DNA from: Pyrobaculum islandicum DSM 4184
GTDB taxonomy: Archaea; Thermoproteota; Thermoprotei; Thermoproteales; Thermoproteaceae
Length of the DNA: 64,000 nt
Direction: 5' to 3'
NCBI RefSeq assembly: GCF_000015205.1
Contig: NC_008701.1
Coordinates: 310,001 to 374,000 of the forward strand
A program made the translations under genes and the position numbers. Of the stretch, positions 25,307 to 34,896 are shown one piece after another. Numbering within the stretch: position 1 is the stretch's first letter; each line of letters starts with the position of its first letter. Below the pieces are notes generated by a model. The model was not told the origin of the DNA. It saw nothing but the letters and a program-made list of their open reading frames with translations, and ran no database searches.

Positions 25307-26362
25307 TTACCCCCAGATCACTAAAGCTCTGTGGTGTTTTCCCTCTCTTAGGTTTTGATATGCTTGGTTTATCTCGTCTGGCGTATATCTATGAGATATG
25401 AGTCTACCCGGCTGTATTTTGCCGGAGGCCGCCAAGGCTAAGAGCTCTGGTATGTCAACTCTTGGTCTATAGCCGAGACTTCCCACAATTTTTATGCCAT
25501 TCATAACTAGGTGGTTTGCTGGAATTTCTATTTTAGAAGAGCCAAGCCCTGTCACTAGGATTGTCCCGCCTCTTTTCACAACTTCTATCGCAAGTTTAAG
25601 ATCGGGGGTTGGCTTGGTTTCATATACCACGTCTGCGCCTTGTGGCAATATGTCTCTTATGCTCGATGTTGGATCCTCCGTTACAGCGTTAACAACATGA
25701 GTAGCGCCCAGCTCCTTTGCTTTTTTAAGCGCCATCTCTCTTATATCGATTGCTATTATAGGATAAGCGCCGAGAGCATTGGCAAGTTCTACCGCCGCCA
25801 GCCCAACTCCTCCTACGCCAATTACCACAAGCGAAATACCTGGCCTTACCTCAGCCTCTTTTAGCGCTCTGTAGGCTGTTCCATAGGCACATGAAATTAC
25901 CGCGGCAGTGTATACGTCCAGACCCTTTGGTATTGGAAAAACTGCGGTCTCAGGCACTACCATATACTCGGCATGTCCTCCATTGAGTCCGAGAATTCCA
26001 GGCATTCTTGTTGCAGCATATGGGCAGTAATTTTCTTGGCCGTGGACACACCAATAGCATTTTCCACATGGGATTATCCATGATACTACAACAGGATCTC
26101 CTGAAGATAGACCGTGCGGGTTTTCGCATCTAGGGCCGAATTCTACAACCCAGCCCGACACCTCATGTCCTAATATAAAACCATCGGGCGGCGGTATCAT
26201 TTCGCCGTCTAATATATGTAAGTCTGAGTGACATACGCCGGTTGCTGCGACTTTTATAAGCACCTCGCCTTCGCCTGGCATCGGCGTTGGAATTTCTGAC
26301 AATTCTAGATTGCGGGTTGACGATCTGTAGAGAGCTGCCCTTATTCTTATAGGTATTTTCAT
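25307..26362 (-). CDS. Zinc-dependent medium-chain alcohol dehydrogenase
   Basis: 351-aa MDR dehydrogenase. Catalytic zinc ligands in GVCHSDLHILDG near residue 43 and GHEVSGWV near 66; structural zinc cysteines CGKCYWC and the one in QENYC near 99-113. Rossmann motif VIGVGGVGLAAVE near 178, with IDIREMAL suggesting NAD preference (acidic residue at the end of strand 2). It interconverts an alcohol and aldehyde or ketone; the substrate is not deducible. It overlaps the upstream SCP2-like gene by 4 bp, so they are cotranscribed. Its 3' end is 3 bp from tRNA-Gly, convergent. Confidence 0.92.
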   Translation of the reverse strand: MKIPIRIRAALYRSSTRNLELSEIPTPMPGEGEVLIKVAATGVCHSDLHILDGEMIPPPDGFILGHEVSGWVVEFGPRCENPHGLSSGDPVVVSWIIPCGKCYWCVHGQENYCPYAATRMPGILGLNGGHAEYMVVPETAVFPIPKGLDVYTAAVISCAYGTAYRALKEAEVRPGISLVVIGVGGVGLAAVELANALGAYPIIAIDIREMALKKAKELGATHVVNAVTEDPTSSIRDILPQGADVVYETKPTPDLKLAIEVVKRGGTILVTGLGSSKIEIPANHLVMNGIKIVGSLGYRPRVDIPELLALAASGKIQPGRLISHRYTPDEINQAYQNLREGKHHRALVIWG

Positions 26363-26775
26363 TCTATACCAACCTTTTGTGCTACTTTTATCATAGCCAG
26401 TGCTGCTGAGGCGTATTGAGCTAGCGTTGCAAAACTGCCTTTTTTGACTTTGATTTTGCCTAAAACCATGGCTGGTATTGGCTGTAATTTCCCAGATATT
26501 ACATCAAGCCACGTCTTGTAATCAGCTTCAAGGATATATGGCGCGTCGGCTTGTGATATAGACTCGCCTGTGTATACCTCTACTCCGTGGCAGTAGCCAT
26601 GTTTAAGATATAGTTTCATAGCCGATTTCTCGCCAACGCCAAGTTGAGAAGGTGTGTTTGTCACTAAGAAGATTATATCGCCCTCCCATCTAGTGGCAGC
26701 GCTTCTATACTCGGCAGATTCGTTTAAAGCCCTACAGAATTCTTCAGCCCATTCTTTGCTTGGAAACTTCGCCAT
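26359..26775 (-). CDS. Sterol-carrier-protein-like (SCP2) small protein
   Basis: 138 aa from ATG 26775; a longer frame starts at 26805, but TATTTAAATA at about 26792-26803 fits a leaderless start at 26775. The central part (GESISQADAPYILEADYKTWLDVISGK) resembles the SCP2 lipid-binding fold, with a KGSF-type end. Such proteins bind acyl or hydrophobic ligands; archaeal forms are often linked to acyl-CoA metabolism. Directly upstream of and overlapping the alcohol dehydrogenase. The family assignment is by general resemblance. Confidence 0.6.
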   Translation of the reverse strand: MAKFPSKEWAEEFCRALNESAEYRSAATRWEGDIIFLVTNTPSQLGVGEKSAMKLYLKHGYCHGVEVYTGESISQADAPYILEADYKTWLDVISGKLQPIPAMVLGKIKVKKGSFATLAQYASAALAMIKVAQKVGIE

Positions 26776-26805
26776 ATATAAAAATTCAGACTTATTTAAA
26801 TACAT

Positions 26806-27098
26806 TGTTTATTTTTAGAAATTTTTAAGTTGAGAAATTGCTAAGGTGAAAAATTTTGATACAGTAGCATATCCGTTTTCACGTGGTATTTAGGACATAT
26901 ATATCTTATAGGTGCTTTAGAAAATAATTTCTGACGGAGATTTCCGTCTCTCTAGTTTACTTTGTTTTAGCTGAAGATGTTGTATATAACATGGACGTGT
27001 GAGGGTCTCTCTTATACACGGCAATGTGTCTACCGTTCGATCGATCTTGCTATCTTATCTATGATTACCGCCACGACGCTTAAATCTAGGCAAACGCC
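26806..27098. other. Intergenic stretch without a recognised gene
   Basis: AT-rich near 26.8 kb (promoter of the SCP2-like gene), then mixed composition to the end of the next leftward gene. I see no ORF, tRNA or clear C/D box pattern. Confidence 0.5.
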
Positions 27099-27857
27099 TT
27101 AGTGTTTTCTCTCTAGTAGAAGGTCGAGAGATTTCCTCTCTAAAGTGCTGAGAGCTTCTTTTAAGGCTTTGCATCCTGCCGTATCGCTCTCTTTACATTT
27201 CTTATAGCGTGCTAACGCTTTCTCTGCCAACTCTTTGTTAACCTCTGTGCTTCTCCTGGCCAATGCTTTGAGAATCATGGCTGTCTCTGTGACGCACTCC
27301 AAGTCGGGGCCCTGCGTTTTTTCAATTGTGCCGTCTCTTCTATAGGTGGTTAGATATACTGAGCATGTGTCGTAGTCGTAAGAGATCTCGACTTTTTCTG
27401 TCTTAGACCTCGCCGGCAGCTCAACGCCGGTTTTAAAAGTCTCTTCTATTCCAACGGCATATTTAAGTAGCTTCATACCTAATCTCACAGATTTCTTGTC
27501 TAGTCTACCGAGTAGTTTATACGCCACCCTTTTCAAGTCGGTTATTTCTTCAAAGGTGAGTTGAGAGGGGTCTTTGTTTAATATCTCATCTATTTTATCT
27601 AAGTCTTCTACTGTCAGAGGTTCTGTCGTAGATATTTTCTTTAGAGCATCTGCCTCTACTTGTGTAACTAAGCCTTTTGATACTAATAGCGAGGTTAAAA
27701 ACTCCATTAAGATATAGTCTCTTTCTCTCTTCCTAATTATCTCGGCGTAGAGAGGAATTAGATATATCTCAAGCGATTTAACTAGCCTATACATTATGAG
27801 ACCTAGTATTGTAATTGAGACAGCAATTGTAGTGATAAACAGAAGCGTTAAGTCCAC
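27099..27857 (-). CDS. Membrane-anchored helical protein of unknown function
   Basis: 252 aa: one N-terminal membrane segment (LLFITTIAVSITILGLIMY), then a charged helical body (residues 40-140, LTVEDLDKIDEIL, LTFEEITDLKRVAYKLLG), a short beta-rich part with two cysteines (DTCSVYLTTY, LECVTET), and a Lys/Glu-rich C-terminal helix. No family recognised. Single gene, divergent from the THUMP gene; TATA-like sequence lies about 25 bp upstream (27875-27890). Confidence 0.75.
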   Translation of the reverse strand: MDLTLLFITTIAVSITILGLIMYRLVKSLEIYLIPLYAEIIRKRERDYILMEFLTSLLVSKGLVTQVEADALKKISTTEPLTVEDLDKIDEILNKDPSQLTFEEITDLKRVAYKLLGRLDKKSVRLGMKLLKYAVGIEETFKTGVELPARSKTEKVEISYDYDTCSVYLTTYRRDGTIEKTQGPDLECVTETAMILKALARRSTEVNKELAEKALARYKKCKESDTAGCKALKEALSTLERKSLDLLLERKH

Positions 27858-27913
27858 AGAGAGCTACTTGTCTATCTATAAAAATGTTTTATAAAATGTC
27901 TTTAGAGAGGTCT

Positions 27914-28438
27914 ATGAGTTGGAATTTAGTTGTAGCCACCGGCTGGCGGCAGGAGAGACTATGTTTGGAGGAGTTGTATAGAGTTGGCGATATCGTTGGA
28001 AGACGAGTTGAGGAGGTTTGGTTCACTGGGTTTGACGGCTTGTTAACTGCCAAAGTAGAGGGGGACCCTGTGGAGTTTGTCAAAATGCTCATAGATGTGG
28101 TTAAAAGCGGCTATTATATACCTAGGTATATCCTTAGAGTGACGCCTATTATGACTGTTGTAAAGACCGATTTAGACGAAATACAGAAGGCCGTGGGCGA
28201 GCTGGCCGAACGCTATATTGCGCCACAGGAGAGTTTCAAAATTGAGCTTAAGAAGAGGGGCGTGAAGTTCGACCGCATGTCGGTTATTGAATATGTCGCC
28301 AGAGCGGTCAACCGGAGGGTAGATTTGACAAAACCTGACAAAGTCGTGTGGATTGAGATGTTCCCTAGCAGAACCGGCATCTCTGTAATTAGAGAGGATG
28401 AGACCTTCTCACTTATGAGATCTAGATCTGCCACATGA
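27914..28438 (+). CDS. THUMP-domain protein, Tan1-like tRNA acetylation factor candidate
   Basis: 174 aa from ATG 27914, chosen because TTTATAAAAT at about 27887 fits a leaderless start; the frame opens at 27884. The sequence (LVVATGWRQERLCLEELYRV, PESFKIELKKRG-type THUMP strand, IEMFPSRTGISVI) matches the small THUMP proteins related to Tan1, which helps Rra/Kre33-type acetyltransferases make ac4C in tRNA. THUMP domains bind tRNA acceptor regions. Four-base overlap with the following hydrolase gene. Confidence 0.75.
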   Translation: MSWNLVVATGWRQERLCLEELYRVGDIVGRRVEEVWFTGFDGLLTAKVEGDPVEFVKMLIDVVKSGYYIPRYILRVTPIMTVVKTDLDEIQKAVGELAERYIAPQESFKIELKKRGVKFDRMSVIEYVARAVNRRVDLTKPDKVVWIEMFPSRTGISVIREDETFSLMRSRSAT

Positions 28439-29022
28439 GAGAGGAATACGTAGAGGTCGGGGGTAGGAGAGTGAGATATATCGCTGGGGGAGTTGGCAAG
28501 CCGTTGGTCTTGCTACATGGCTGGTCTTTTAATGCAGATACTTGGGTTGAAAGCGGGATTTTTCCCGCTCTGGCTAAACACTACACTCTATATGCAATAG
28601 ATATGCCATATGGCGCAAAGACAAAAAGCGAGAGATTTAGCGCCCCCCGCCGGGAATATGCCGAATTTCTCCGAGGAATTTTAGACGCGCTGGGTCTTGT
28701 AGACCCGCCGCTCGTAGGGCCGAGCGCCTCTGGTGAAGTTGTTTTATGGTATGTAGCGCGGCGGCTTCCGACAAAGGCTGCAATTGTAGTAGGCCCAGTG
28801 GGTCTCGCAGAGGAGTTGCTCACGGCAGTTGCAGAAATAGATGTGCCTATTCTAGCCATATGGGGTGAGAGAGACGAAATCTCGCCCCCCTCTAATGCCA
28901 AATTGTTAAGGGGTAAGAGGGTAAAGATAGCGATTTTAAAAGAGGCTGGACACGCCGCATATTTAGACAAGCCCGGCGAGTTTATAGACGTCGTCTTAAG
29001 CTTTTTGAAAGAGTTTTACTAA
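28435..29022 (+). CDS. Alpha/beta hydrolase with altered nucleophile elbow
   Basis: 195-aa alpha/beta hydrolase: oxyanion region LLHGWSFNADTW near residue 27, candidate acid in IWGERDEISPP and candidate histidine in EAGHAAYL near 178. The nucleophile elbow reads VGPSASGE, where GxSxG is usual; the serine is present but the second glycine is shifted by one. Short for the family (usually 230-280 aa), with little cap domain. Coupled to the THUMP gene by ATGA. Substrate unknown. Confidence 0.75.
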   Translation: MREEYVEVGGRRVRYIAGGVGKPLVLLHGWSFNADTWVESGIFPALAKHYTLYAIDMPYGAKTKSERFSAPRREYAEFLRGILDALGLVDPPLVGPSASGEVVLWYVARRLPTKAAIVVGPVGLAEELLTAVAEIDVPILAIWGERDEISPPSNAKLLRGKRVKIAILKEAGHAAYLDKPGEFIDVVLSFLKEFY

Positions 29023-29895
29023 ACTCTCGGCAAGGCGAACTGCCTGTCTAGTCTCGCGGGGATTGTGCGTCCTTACTACGTGGGCGCCGTTAAGAACGGC
29101 TATTGTCTCGGCGGCTAGAGAGGCCGGTAACACTTCGTCTGGGCTTTCTACGCCAGTTATCTTCCTGAGAAAGGATTTTCTAGACACGCCTATTAAAATA
29201 GGCTTATTTAACGCCCTGAGTTTGGCTAGATTAGCTATTATGTATAGATCCCACCTCCACCATGGCCATTGTTCATCTCCGTGTCTATACTCGCCTCTGA
29301 CTACATAAGGTTCGTCTCTCTGTGGAAGTAATGGAAAGCCTATCCCAGGGTCTACGACTATTTTTCTCTGATCTACGCCACATTTTTCAAAATGTTCTAG
29401 GGATTCTCTTAACGCATAGACAACTCTAGCCACAGGGTCTACGCCTCTTCTCGCCTCTTTTTCTCTAGCTACTACCACCACCGAGGCGCCGTAATCTGCA
29501 ATAATGCGGCATATCTCTGGGTATAGCTTCCCCCCTGTGACGTCGTTTATTATAGAGGCGCCTACCTTCAAGGCGTATTCAGCCACTTGGGGCCTGTATG
29601 TATCTACGCTTATTGGAACCTTTACGTTTTTTATAATGTCTGGCAAAACGGCCTTAAGTCTCTCTAGCTCTTTTTCCGGCGGGATCCATGTCTCTAAATA
29701 CGGCGCCGTCGACATTGCTCCAATGTCTATTACATCGCTATATTTCTCTAATTCCATAGCTTTTTCAACGGCATTGTGTATCGCCACAGAGCCTTTGAAA
29801 AACGACTCTGGCGATATGTTAAGCACAGCCATTATTCTCACTGGGTGTCCATCTCCGACTTTAAGACCACCTAGTTCACCCGCTATCATATGCAT
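28996..29895 (-). CDS. folP: Dihydropteroate synthase-like protein
   Basis: 299 aa with DHPS TIM-barrel signatures: IMAVLNISPESFF near residue 22, DVIDIGAMST near 54, INDVTGG near 117, VVDPGIGFP near 170 and IGVSRKSFL near 238. DHPS joins a pterin diphosphate to an aminobenzoate derivative in (methano)pterin synthesis. The metal/pterin D-x-G and SRKSF elements are kept. The STAPY segment replaces the usual STRPG, so a methanopterin-type variant is possible. It overlaps the convergent hydrolase by 27 bp. The start may be one or more codons downstream (second ATG at 29889). Confidence 0.85.
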   Translation of the reverse strand: MHMIAGELGGLKVGDGHPVRIMAVLNISPESFFKGSVAIHNAVEKAMELEKYSDVIDIGAMSTAPYLETWIPPEKELERLKAVLPDIIKNVKVPISVDTYRPQVAEYALKVGASIINDVTGGKLYPEICRIIADYGASVVVVAREKEARRGVDPVARVVYALRESLEHFEKCGVDQRKIVVDPGIGFPLLPQRDEPYVVRGEYRHGDEQWPWWRWDLYIIANLAKLRALNKPILIGVSRKSFLRKITGVESPDEVLPASLAAETIAVLNGAHVVRTHNPRETRQAVRLAESLVKLFQKA

Positions 29896-29926
29896 AAACT
29901 ATATATTTTTGTTGTAGATAAAGATT

Positions 29927-30229
29927 ATGCAAAAAGTTATTCGTAGTAAATCTTATGTATTTGAGGGAGAGTTGCCAGAAGAGATATCAACATTACTAGA
30001 GAAGTGGGGGAGGTTAGTAAAAAGAGGCGAGGTCGCCGTTTATATGATAGACTCCGGTGAGATAAAGATGCGTAAAATCTCTGAAAATCCGACGCAAGTA
30101 GTGAGGAGGATCTATATCCACCCATCTTGTGGATGTATGTTAGAAATTGACGAAACTAGAGATTTTGAACAAGGGAAGACAACCTACACCTTGTATATGA
30201 AAAAGCTCTGTCAGGAGCATAAATCTTAA
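29927..30229 (+). CDS. Small conserved-looking protein with C-terminal cysteines, unknown function
   Basis: 100 aa. Begins with helical/charged sequence and ends with HPSCGCMLEI and KKLCQEHKS, three cysteines and two histidines that could bind metal. No known family recognised. TATA (CTATATATTT) lies about 24 bp upstream, so it is leaderless. Followed 23 bp later by the methylthiotransferase gene. Confidence 0.7.
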   Translation: MQKVIRSKSYVFEGELPEEISTLLEKWGRLVKRGEVAVYMIDSGEIKMRKISENPTQVVRRIYIHPSCGCMLEIDETRDFEQGKTTYTLYMKKLCQEHKS

Positions 30230-30252
30230 GTTTAGAATTCCCACACTCTCCC

Positions 30253-31500
30253 GTGGGCCGTATCTATGTAGAGACATATGGCTGTTGGCTAGCTAAAGCA
30301 GATGCCGAAATTTTACGACAGAGACTAGGCTACGAACAAGTTTCTAATGTAGATGAGGCAGACGTAATTTTAGTATATACATGTGCTGTTAGAGAAGATG
30401 GAGAAGTGCGACAGTTGGCTAGAATTAGAGAACTTGTAAAACTGGGGAAAGAGCTTATAGTGGCTGGGTGTCTCGCAAGACTTAGGCCATATACAATAAA
30501 ATCTCTAGCCCCACATGCCAAGTTGATCTACCCCTCGGAGATAGAGGGCGGGAAAGAGCGCAGCATGAAGACATTGCCTAAATACGAGAGGGGGCTTATA
30601 TATACAGTGCCACTACAAGTGGGTTGTCTTGGCAATTGTACCTTTTGTGCAACTAAATACACTAGGGGAGGCGCGGGGTATGTAAAAAGCGCAGATCCAG
30701 ACGATGTAGTACGCCATATAAAAGAGGCTGTAGCTAAAGGCGCGCGCGAGATTTATCTAACGGGACAAGACGTTATTACCTACGGTTTTGATGCCGGTTG
30801 GAGAGGCGGCTGGACGCTTCCAGACCTACTCGATAGAATCCTAAAGGAGGTCGAAGGTGAGTATAGAGTGAGAATTGGAATGTCTGAGCCTTGGATATTT
30901 GAAAAATTTGTAGACCAGCTATTAGACATTATAAAGAGAGACCACAGAGTCTATAGATATTTCCACCTCCCTGTCCAATCTGGAAGCGACAAAGTGCTTG
31001 TCGCGATGGGTAGGAAGTACACTGTAGAGGAATATAGAGGTCTCATACGTAGGATAAGACGGGAGCTCGGCGACAACGTCTTTATAGCCACTGACATAAT
31101 TGTGGGATTTCCCGGCGAAACAGAAGAAGACTTTCAGGAAACTGTCAAGCTTGTGGAGGAGCTACAGTTTGACAAAATCCACGTGGCGAGATTTAGCCCC
31201 AGGCCTTTTACAGAAGCCGCAGTAATGCCTAGACAAGTGCCAGACGCCGAGAAGAAGAGGCGGAGTAAAATCTTGTCGGAAGTAGCCATGAGGATTGCCC
31301 ATTTGAGAAACGGCGCTCAAGTGGGAAAGAGAGATGTTGTGTTAATAGATGAGGTAGACCACGGCCTTGTGGTGGGGAGGGCGAGCGACTATAGACAAGT
31401 GGTGGTTAAGAGAGGAGCCGGCGACGGACTATTGGGAGAGTTTGTAAACGTTAGGATAGCCGCAGCAAGTCCAGTGTACCTTTACGGCGAAATCCTCTAG
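30253..31500 (+). CDS. Radical-SAM tRNA methylthiotransferase (MiaB/MtaB family)
   Basis: 415 aa with the three parts of the family. UPF0004 domain with cluster cysteines in [23 protein letters not shown] and VAGCLARL. Radical-SAM domain with [17 protein letters not shown] near residue 125. C-terminal TRAM domain from about 355. Archaeal members (e-MtaB) attach methylthio to t6A37 in tRNAs reading ANN codons. The second half of the radical motif is CxxxCxxC as required. GTG start; only 4 bp overlap with convergent metG. Confidence 0.93.
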   Translation: MGRIYVETYGCWLAKADAEILRQRLGYEQVSNVDEADVILVYTCAVREDGEVRQLARIRELVKLGKELIVAGCLARLRPYTIKSLAPHAKLIYPSEIEGGKERSMKTLPKYERGLIYTVPLQVGCLGNCTFCATKYTRGGAGYVKSADPDDVVRHIKEAVAKGAREIYLTGQDVITYGFDAGWRGGWTLPDLLDRILKEVEGEYRVRIGMSEPWIFEKFVDQLLDIIKRDHRVYRYFHLPVQSGSDKVLVAMGRKYTVEEYRGLIRRIRRELGDNVFIATDIIVGFPGETEEDFQETVKLVEELQFDKIHVARFSPRPFTEAAVMPRQVPDAEKKRRSKILSEVAMRIAHLRNGAQVGKRDVVLIDEVDHGLVVGRASDYRQVVVKRGAGDGLLGEFVNVRIAAASPVYLYGEIL

Positions 31501-33200
31501 AGCAACACTTGTTCCCAGGGGTATTTCTTAGAGGCTCTCTGGCTTCTCAACTCCTCAAGCTTCTTCAACATGTCTTTTACCTCTTCCTCTGTGAATTTTC
31601 TAAACAACGGCCTTACATCCCCCAGCGGAGTACCTGGCGTCGGTGGTTTATAGGCCTCGTCCCAACTTGGCTGTGAAATGCCAAGCATCTTCCAGAGCTC
31701 AGCGGCGCTTCTCGGCGTAACTGGCGTTAAGCCGGCAGCTATAGTTTTAAGCGACCAATAGGCGCGGTACATAACTGCGTTTGCGACTTCTATGTCTCTA
31801 CGTAGGAGCTCCCAGGGAGCTCTGGCGTTAAGATACCGGTTGCCCTCTCTAGCTATTTCTACCACGGTGTGGAGGGCGTCTTTTAGCTCTATGGCGTCGT
31901 AATGTTTCTCTGCCTTCTTAAACAACTGTATTACTCTATTGATAAACTCCTCATCTTCTCTAGTAGGCGCGCCAGGCGGAGGCACAACCCCACCCATTCT
32001 ATTTTTGATGAAAGTAAGCACTCTATTTATGTAGTTTCCCACGTCGTCATTCATGATTTTATTTATGATCTCCAACGCAAGAGCCCAGGTAAAACTTGTG
32101 TCTCTATTTTCTGGGCGGATATAGATGAGGATAAAGCGCCAGTAGTCTGGCGGCATAAGTTGGAGAGCTTCGTCTATCCATATACCCCACCTCCTGCTTT
32201 TAGAAAACTTGTCACCTTCATATAAGAGATATTCGGTAGATGCAGTAGTGGTCGGGAGGGTGTAGCCTTCGCCATTTGCAAGAAGAAGCGCAGGTAGTAT
32301 AATGACGTGAAATGGAATGTTGTCTTTGCCTACGAAAAATACAATTTTTGTCTCTGGGTCTTTCCAATAGCGTTCCCATTTACCGGCGTCCTCTCTAAAG
32401 AGCTCAACTACGGCGGATATATACCCAAGCACGGCCTCAAACCAAACATATATAGTCTTACCCTCCGCCCCTGGAAATGGCGCAGGTATGCCCCATTTGT
32501 TATCTCTTGTAATTGCCCGCGGCTTTAGCCCCTCTTTCAACATCCCTAGAGACATCTCTTTGGCATTGGGCGGAAGATGGGGGTTCTCCTCTACATATTT
32601 CCTTATTCTATCCTCTAGTTTTCTCAAGTCGAGATACCAGTGTTTTGTAATACGCCACTCTGGTCTTGAGCCACATATGGCGCATCTCGGCTCTATCAAC
32701 TGTTTGGGATCTAGAAGGCGGCCGCAGTTTTCACATTGGTCTCCCCTAGCTCTCTCGTAACCACAGTAGGGACATTTGCCAATGATAAATCTATCGGGTA
32801 GATATATCTTGTCTCTGGGACAGTATGGCACCTCTTCTTCTTTTGTAAATATATAGCCATTATTATATATCTTTAGAAAGAAGTTTTGGACAAATTTTAT
32901 ATGGGTGTCTGAGTGAGTGTGAGTGTAGAGATCGAAAGATATGTCCCATCTTTTAAAAAGTTCGGCGACGATCTGGTGCATTTTTTTCGCATACTCCTCT
33001 GGGTCTACCCCCAGTTGTATAGCCTCCACCTCTATCGGCGTTCCATGCATATCGCTACCAGATACAAATACCACGTCGTGGCCACGGAAACGTAGATATC
33101 TGGCGTATACATCTGCAGATAGGACAGAGCCTATTAAATTGCCGAGATGGGGCACCGTCTGGACGTAGGGCCACGCAGATCCAATTACGTATTTAGCCAC
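31497..33200 (-). CDS. metG: Methionyl-tRNA synthetase, catalytic chain
   Basis: 567-aa class I MetRS. HIGH motif as VPHLGNLIG near residue 16, KMSKS as [10 protein letters not shown] near 338, and two zinc knuckles ([18 protein letters not shown] and CAICG). It charges tRNA-Met for initiation and elongation. The C-terminal tRNA-binding OB domain found in many MetRS is absent here and encoded separately at 34547-34876 in the same leftward gene group. Complete otherwise. Confidence 0.96.
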   Translation of the reverse strand: MAKYVIGSAWPYVQTVPHLGNLIGSVLSADVYARYLRFRGHDVVFVSGSDMHGTPIEVEAIQLGVDPEEYAKKMHQIVAELFKRWDISFDLYTHTHSDTHIKFVQNFFLKIYNNGYIFTKEEEVPYCPRDKIYLPDRFIIGKCPYCGYERARGDQCENCGRLLDPKQLIEPRCAICGSRPEWRITKHWYLDLRKLEDRIRKYVEENPHLPPNAKEMSLGMLKEGLKPRAITRDNKWGIPAPFPGAEGKTIYVWFEAVLGYISAVVELFREDAGKWERYWKDPETKIVFFVGKDNIPFHVIILPALLLANGEGYTLPTTTASTEYLLYEGDKFSKSRRWGIWIDEALQLMPPDYWRFILIYIRPENRDTSFTWALALEIINKIMNDDVGNYINRVLTFIKNRMGGVVPPPGAPTREDEEFINRVIQLFKKAEKHYDAIELKDALHTVVEIAREGNRYLNARAPWELLRRDIEVANAVMYRAYWSLKTIAAGLTPVTPRSAAELWKMLGISQPSWDEAYKPPTPGTPLGDVRPLFRKFTEEEVKDMLKKLEELRSQRASKKYPWEQVLL

Positions 33201-33225
33201 GGAGAGAGAAACGTCGAAATTTAAA

Positions 33226-33846
33226 TTACTTCTGCCTTACTATTGATCTAAGAGCTTCACGTATAGCGCTCTTTAGCCCCCCGCTTTCATACGCCACGAG
33301 AACTCTTGACCACTTTATCCTAAGTACTAATATCGTCACCACTAGAGTGGCCACAGCTACAATCGCCATAGACAGCCTAACGTCGCCTAGGTATCTATCA
33401 ACGGCCATTAACGCCGCGTCTGTAAATAACGCTATGGCTGAGGCGAGAAGAAGCTTTCCAGCAAATACAGCGAGGAAAAACCGCCTTATGCTATAGCCGG
33501 CGGCTCCCAGAGGGATATATAAAACGTCGTCTGCCAACGGAGATGTCGCAAATATAAAGACCGCCACGTCTATGCCCCATTTCGATATTTTATCAAAAAA
33601 CTTCTTTGCGTATTGAAACTCCTCGCCCATGACTACTCTCCCAATTCCATAGCCGTAGAAAAACACCAACACCTTTCCAAGAGTTGCGCCAAGCGCCGTC
33701 GTTAAAACGGCGGCTGTCACACTGACGGCGTCACTGTGTGTAGCAACATAGGTCACTGTGGCCAAGTAGCCGGGGAGTGGGATAAATGGTATGAAATGCG
33801 ATATAAAAACCGCTAGGAAGACGCCGAGTAGTCCGACGTAATCCAC
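33226..33846 (-). CDS. DedA/VTT-domain membrane protein
   Basis: 206 aa with about five hydrophobic segments and the SNARE-associated (VTT) pattern: an early [13 protein letters not shown] segment, [17 protein letters not shown] near residue 55, and a re-entrant-type [19 protein letters not shown] near 105. Bacterial DedA proteins recycle undecaprenyl phosphate and other lipids across the membrane. It sits 6 bp downstream of a cis-prenyltransferase gene, which makes a polyprenyl-phosphate flippase role attractive here (inference). Cell membrane. Confidence 0.82.
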   Translation of the reverse strand: MDYVGLLGVFLAVFISHFIPFIPLPGYLATVTYVATHSDAVSVTAAVLTTALGATLGKVLVFFYGYGIGRVVMGEEFQYAKKFFDKISKWGIDVAVFIFATSPLADDVLYIPLGAAGYSIRRFFLAVFAGKLLLASAIALFTDAALMAVDRYLGDVRLSMAIVAVATLVVTILVLRIKWSRVLVAYESGGLKSAIREALRSIVRQK

Positions 33847-33852
33847 GGCGCG

Positions 33853-34578
33853 TTATTTACCAAACCTCCTTTGTCTTCTGGAGTATTCCTCAACTATGTA
33901 GACAAGATCCTCTCTCTCTATCTCAGGCCATAGCTTGTCGAGGAAGATAAGCTCGGAGTAGGCAGATTGATAAAGTAGGAAGTTGCTTAACCTCTTCTCG
34001 CCGCCTGTTCTTACAACTACGTCAGGCTCGGGGTTTGGTAAATCTCTAGTGTCTAGACACTGAAATAGCGTCTCTTCGTTTATATCAGCGATTTTAACCT
34101 CGCCGTTTAAAAGCCGTTTTATACAACGTACAATTTCTGCCCTACCGCCGTAGCCTAAGGCGAAGGTTAAGTTATACGACGAATAACTTCTTGTGACAGA
34201 TTCCAACTCCTCCATTAGCTTCACTACCCTCCCAGGTAGTAACGATCTGTCGCCAATAAACCTAATTCTCACCTTATTTTCGTGGATCAAGGGGTCTTCG
34301 AGAGATTTTCTAAACTCCTCCTCAAATATCCTAAATAAAATCTCCAACTCTAGCCTACTCCTCTGGAGATTCTCTGTAGAAAGCGCATAGAAGGTAACGT
34401 TTCTAATTTCTCTAAACTCAAGCGCCCAGAGAAGAAAACTACGCACTTTTTCCACGCCGCGTTTGTAGGCGTGGTAAAAATCGAGCCCTGCTTTTTTTGC
34501 AAATCTCCTATTGCCGTCTGGAATTACAGCGATATGACTGGGTATTTTAACAGACCCGCTCTCCCACATGTTCATCAC
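33853..34578 (-). CDS. uppS: Cis-prenyltransferase (undecaprenyl/dolichyl diphosphate synthase family)
   Basis: 241 aa with HIAVIPDGNRRFAKK near residue 15 (catalytic Asp, diphosphate-binding Asn/Arg), FYALSTENLQR near 68 and PDVVVRTGGEKRLSNFLLYQ near 190, followed by ...SELIFLDKLWPEI. It condenses isopentenyl diphosphate in cis to make long polyprenyl diphosphate, the archaeal carrier for protein glycosylation. The start is uncertain among close ATGs (34578, 34575, 34569); all overlap the upstream MetRS-beta gene. Next to the DedA-like gene. Confidence 0.92.
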   Translation of the reverse strand: MMNMWESGSVKIPSHIAVIPDGNRRFAKKAGLDFYHAYKRGVEKVRSFLLWALEFREIRNVTFYALSTENLQRSRLELEILFRIFEEEFRKSLEDPLIHENKVRIRFIGDRSLLPGRVVKLMEELESVTRSYSSYNLTFALGYGGRAEIVRCIKRLLNGEVKIADINEETLFQCLDTRDLPNPEPDVVVRTGGEKRLSNFLLYQSAYSELIFLDKLWPEIEREDLVYIVEEYSRRQRRFGK

Positions 34579-34876
34579 CCCCCTTCTCTATTGTAAGAAG
34601 CACAGGCTTGTCACAAGTGGCAAGTAGCATTCCTTGACTCTCCACGCCCATTAATCTCTTGGGCTCTAGATTTGCCACAACCACGACGTATTTACCCACT
34701 AGATCCTCAGGCTTGTAATACTCAGCCAAGCCGGCGACGATCTGTCTCTTTTCGGCACCTAGGTCGACCACTAGTTTTATAAGCTTTCTAGAACCCTCGA
34801 CTCTCGCCGCCTCTAAGACCTTACCCACGCGAAGGTCAATACGTCTAAATTCGTCAATTGAAACTAACGACATCAC
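34547..34876 (-). CDS. MetRS beta chain: free-standing tRNA-binding OB domain
   Basis: 109-aa EMAP/ARC1-type OB fold (FRRIDLRVGKVLEAARVEGSRKL, IVAGLAEYYKPEDLVGK, VVVANLEPKRLMGVESQGML). This domain is fused to the C-terminus of MetRS in many bacteria; in several archaea it is a separate chain that dimerises and adds tRNA affinity. The catalytic MetRS gene lies 1.3 kb downstream on the same strand, with a DedA-like and a cis-prenyltransferase gene between. The start may be ATG 34873. TATA-like sequence lies about 25 bp upstream. Confidence 0.92.
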   Translation of the reverse strand: MMSLVSIDEFRRIDLRVGKVLEAARVEGSRKLIKLVVDLGAEKRQIVAGLAEYYKPEDLVGKYVVVVANLEPKRLMGVESQGMLLATCDKPVLLTIEKGGDEHVGERVC

Positions 34877-34896
34877 AACGCCGTGTATACGTATAT

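Noticed and set aside
26806-27098. Possible C/D box small RNA
   Set aside because: No pair of TGATGA and CTGA boxes at suitable spacing on either strand.
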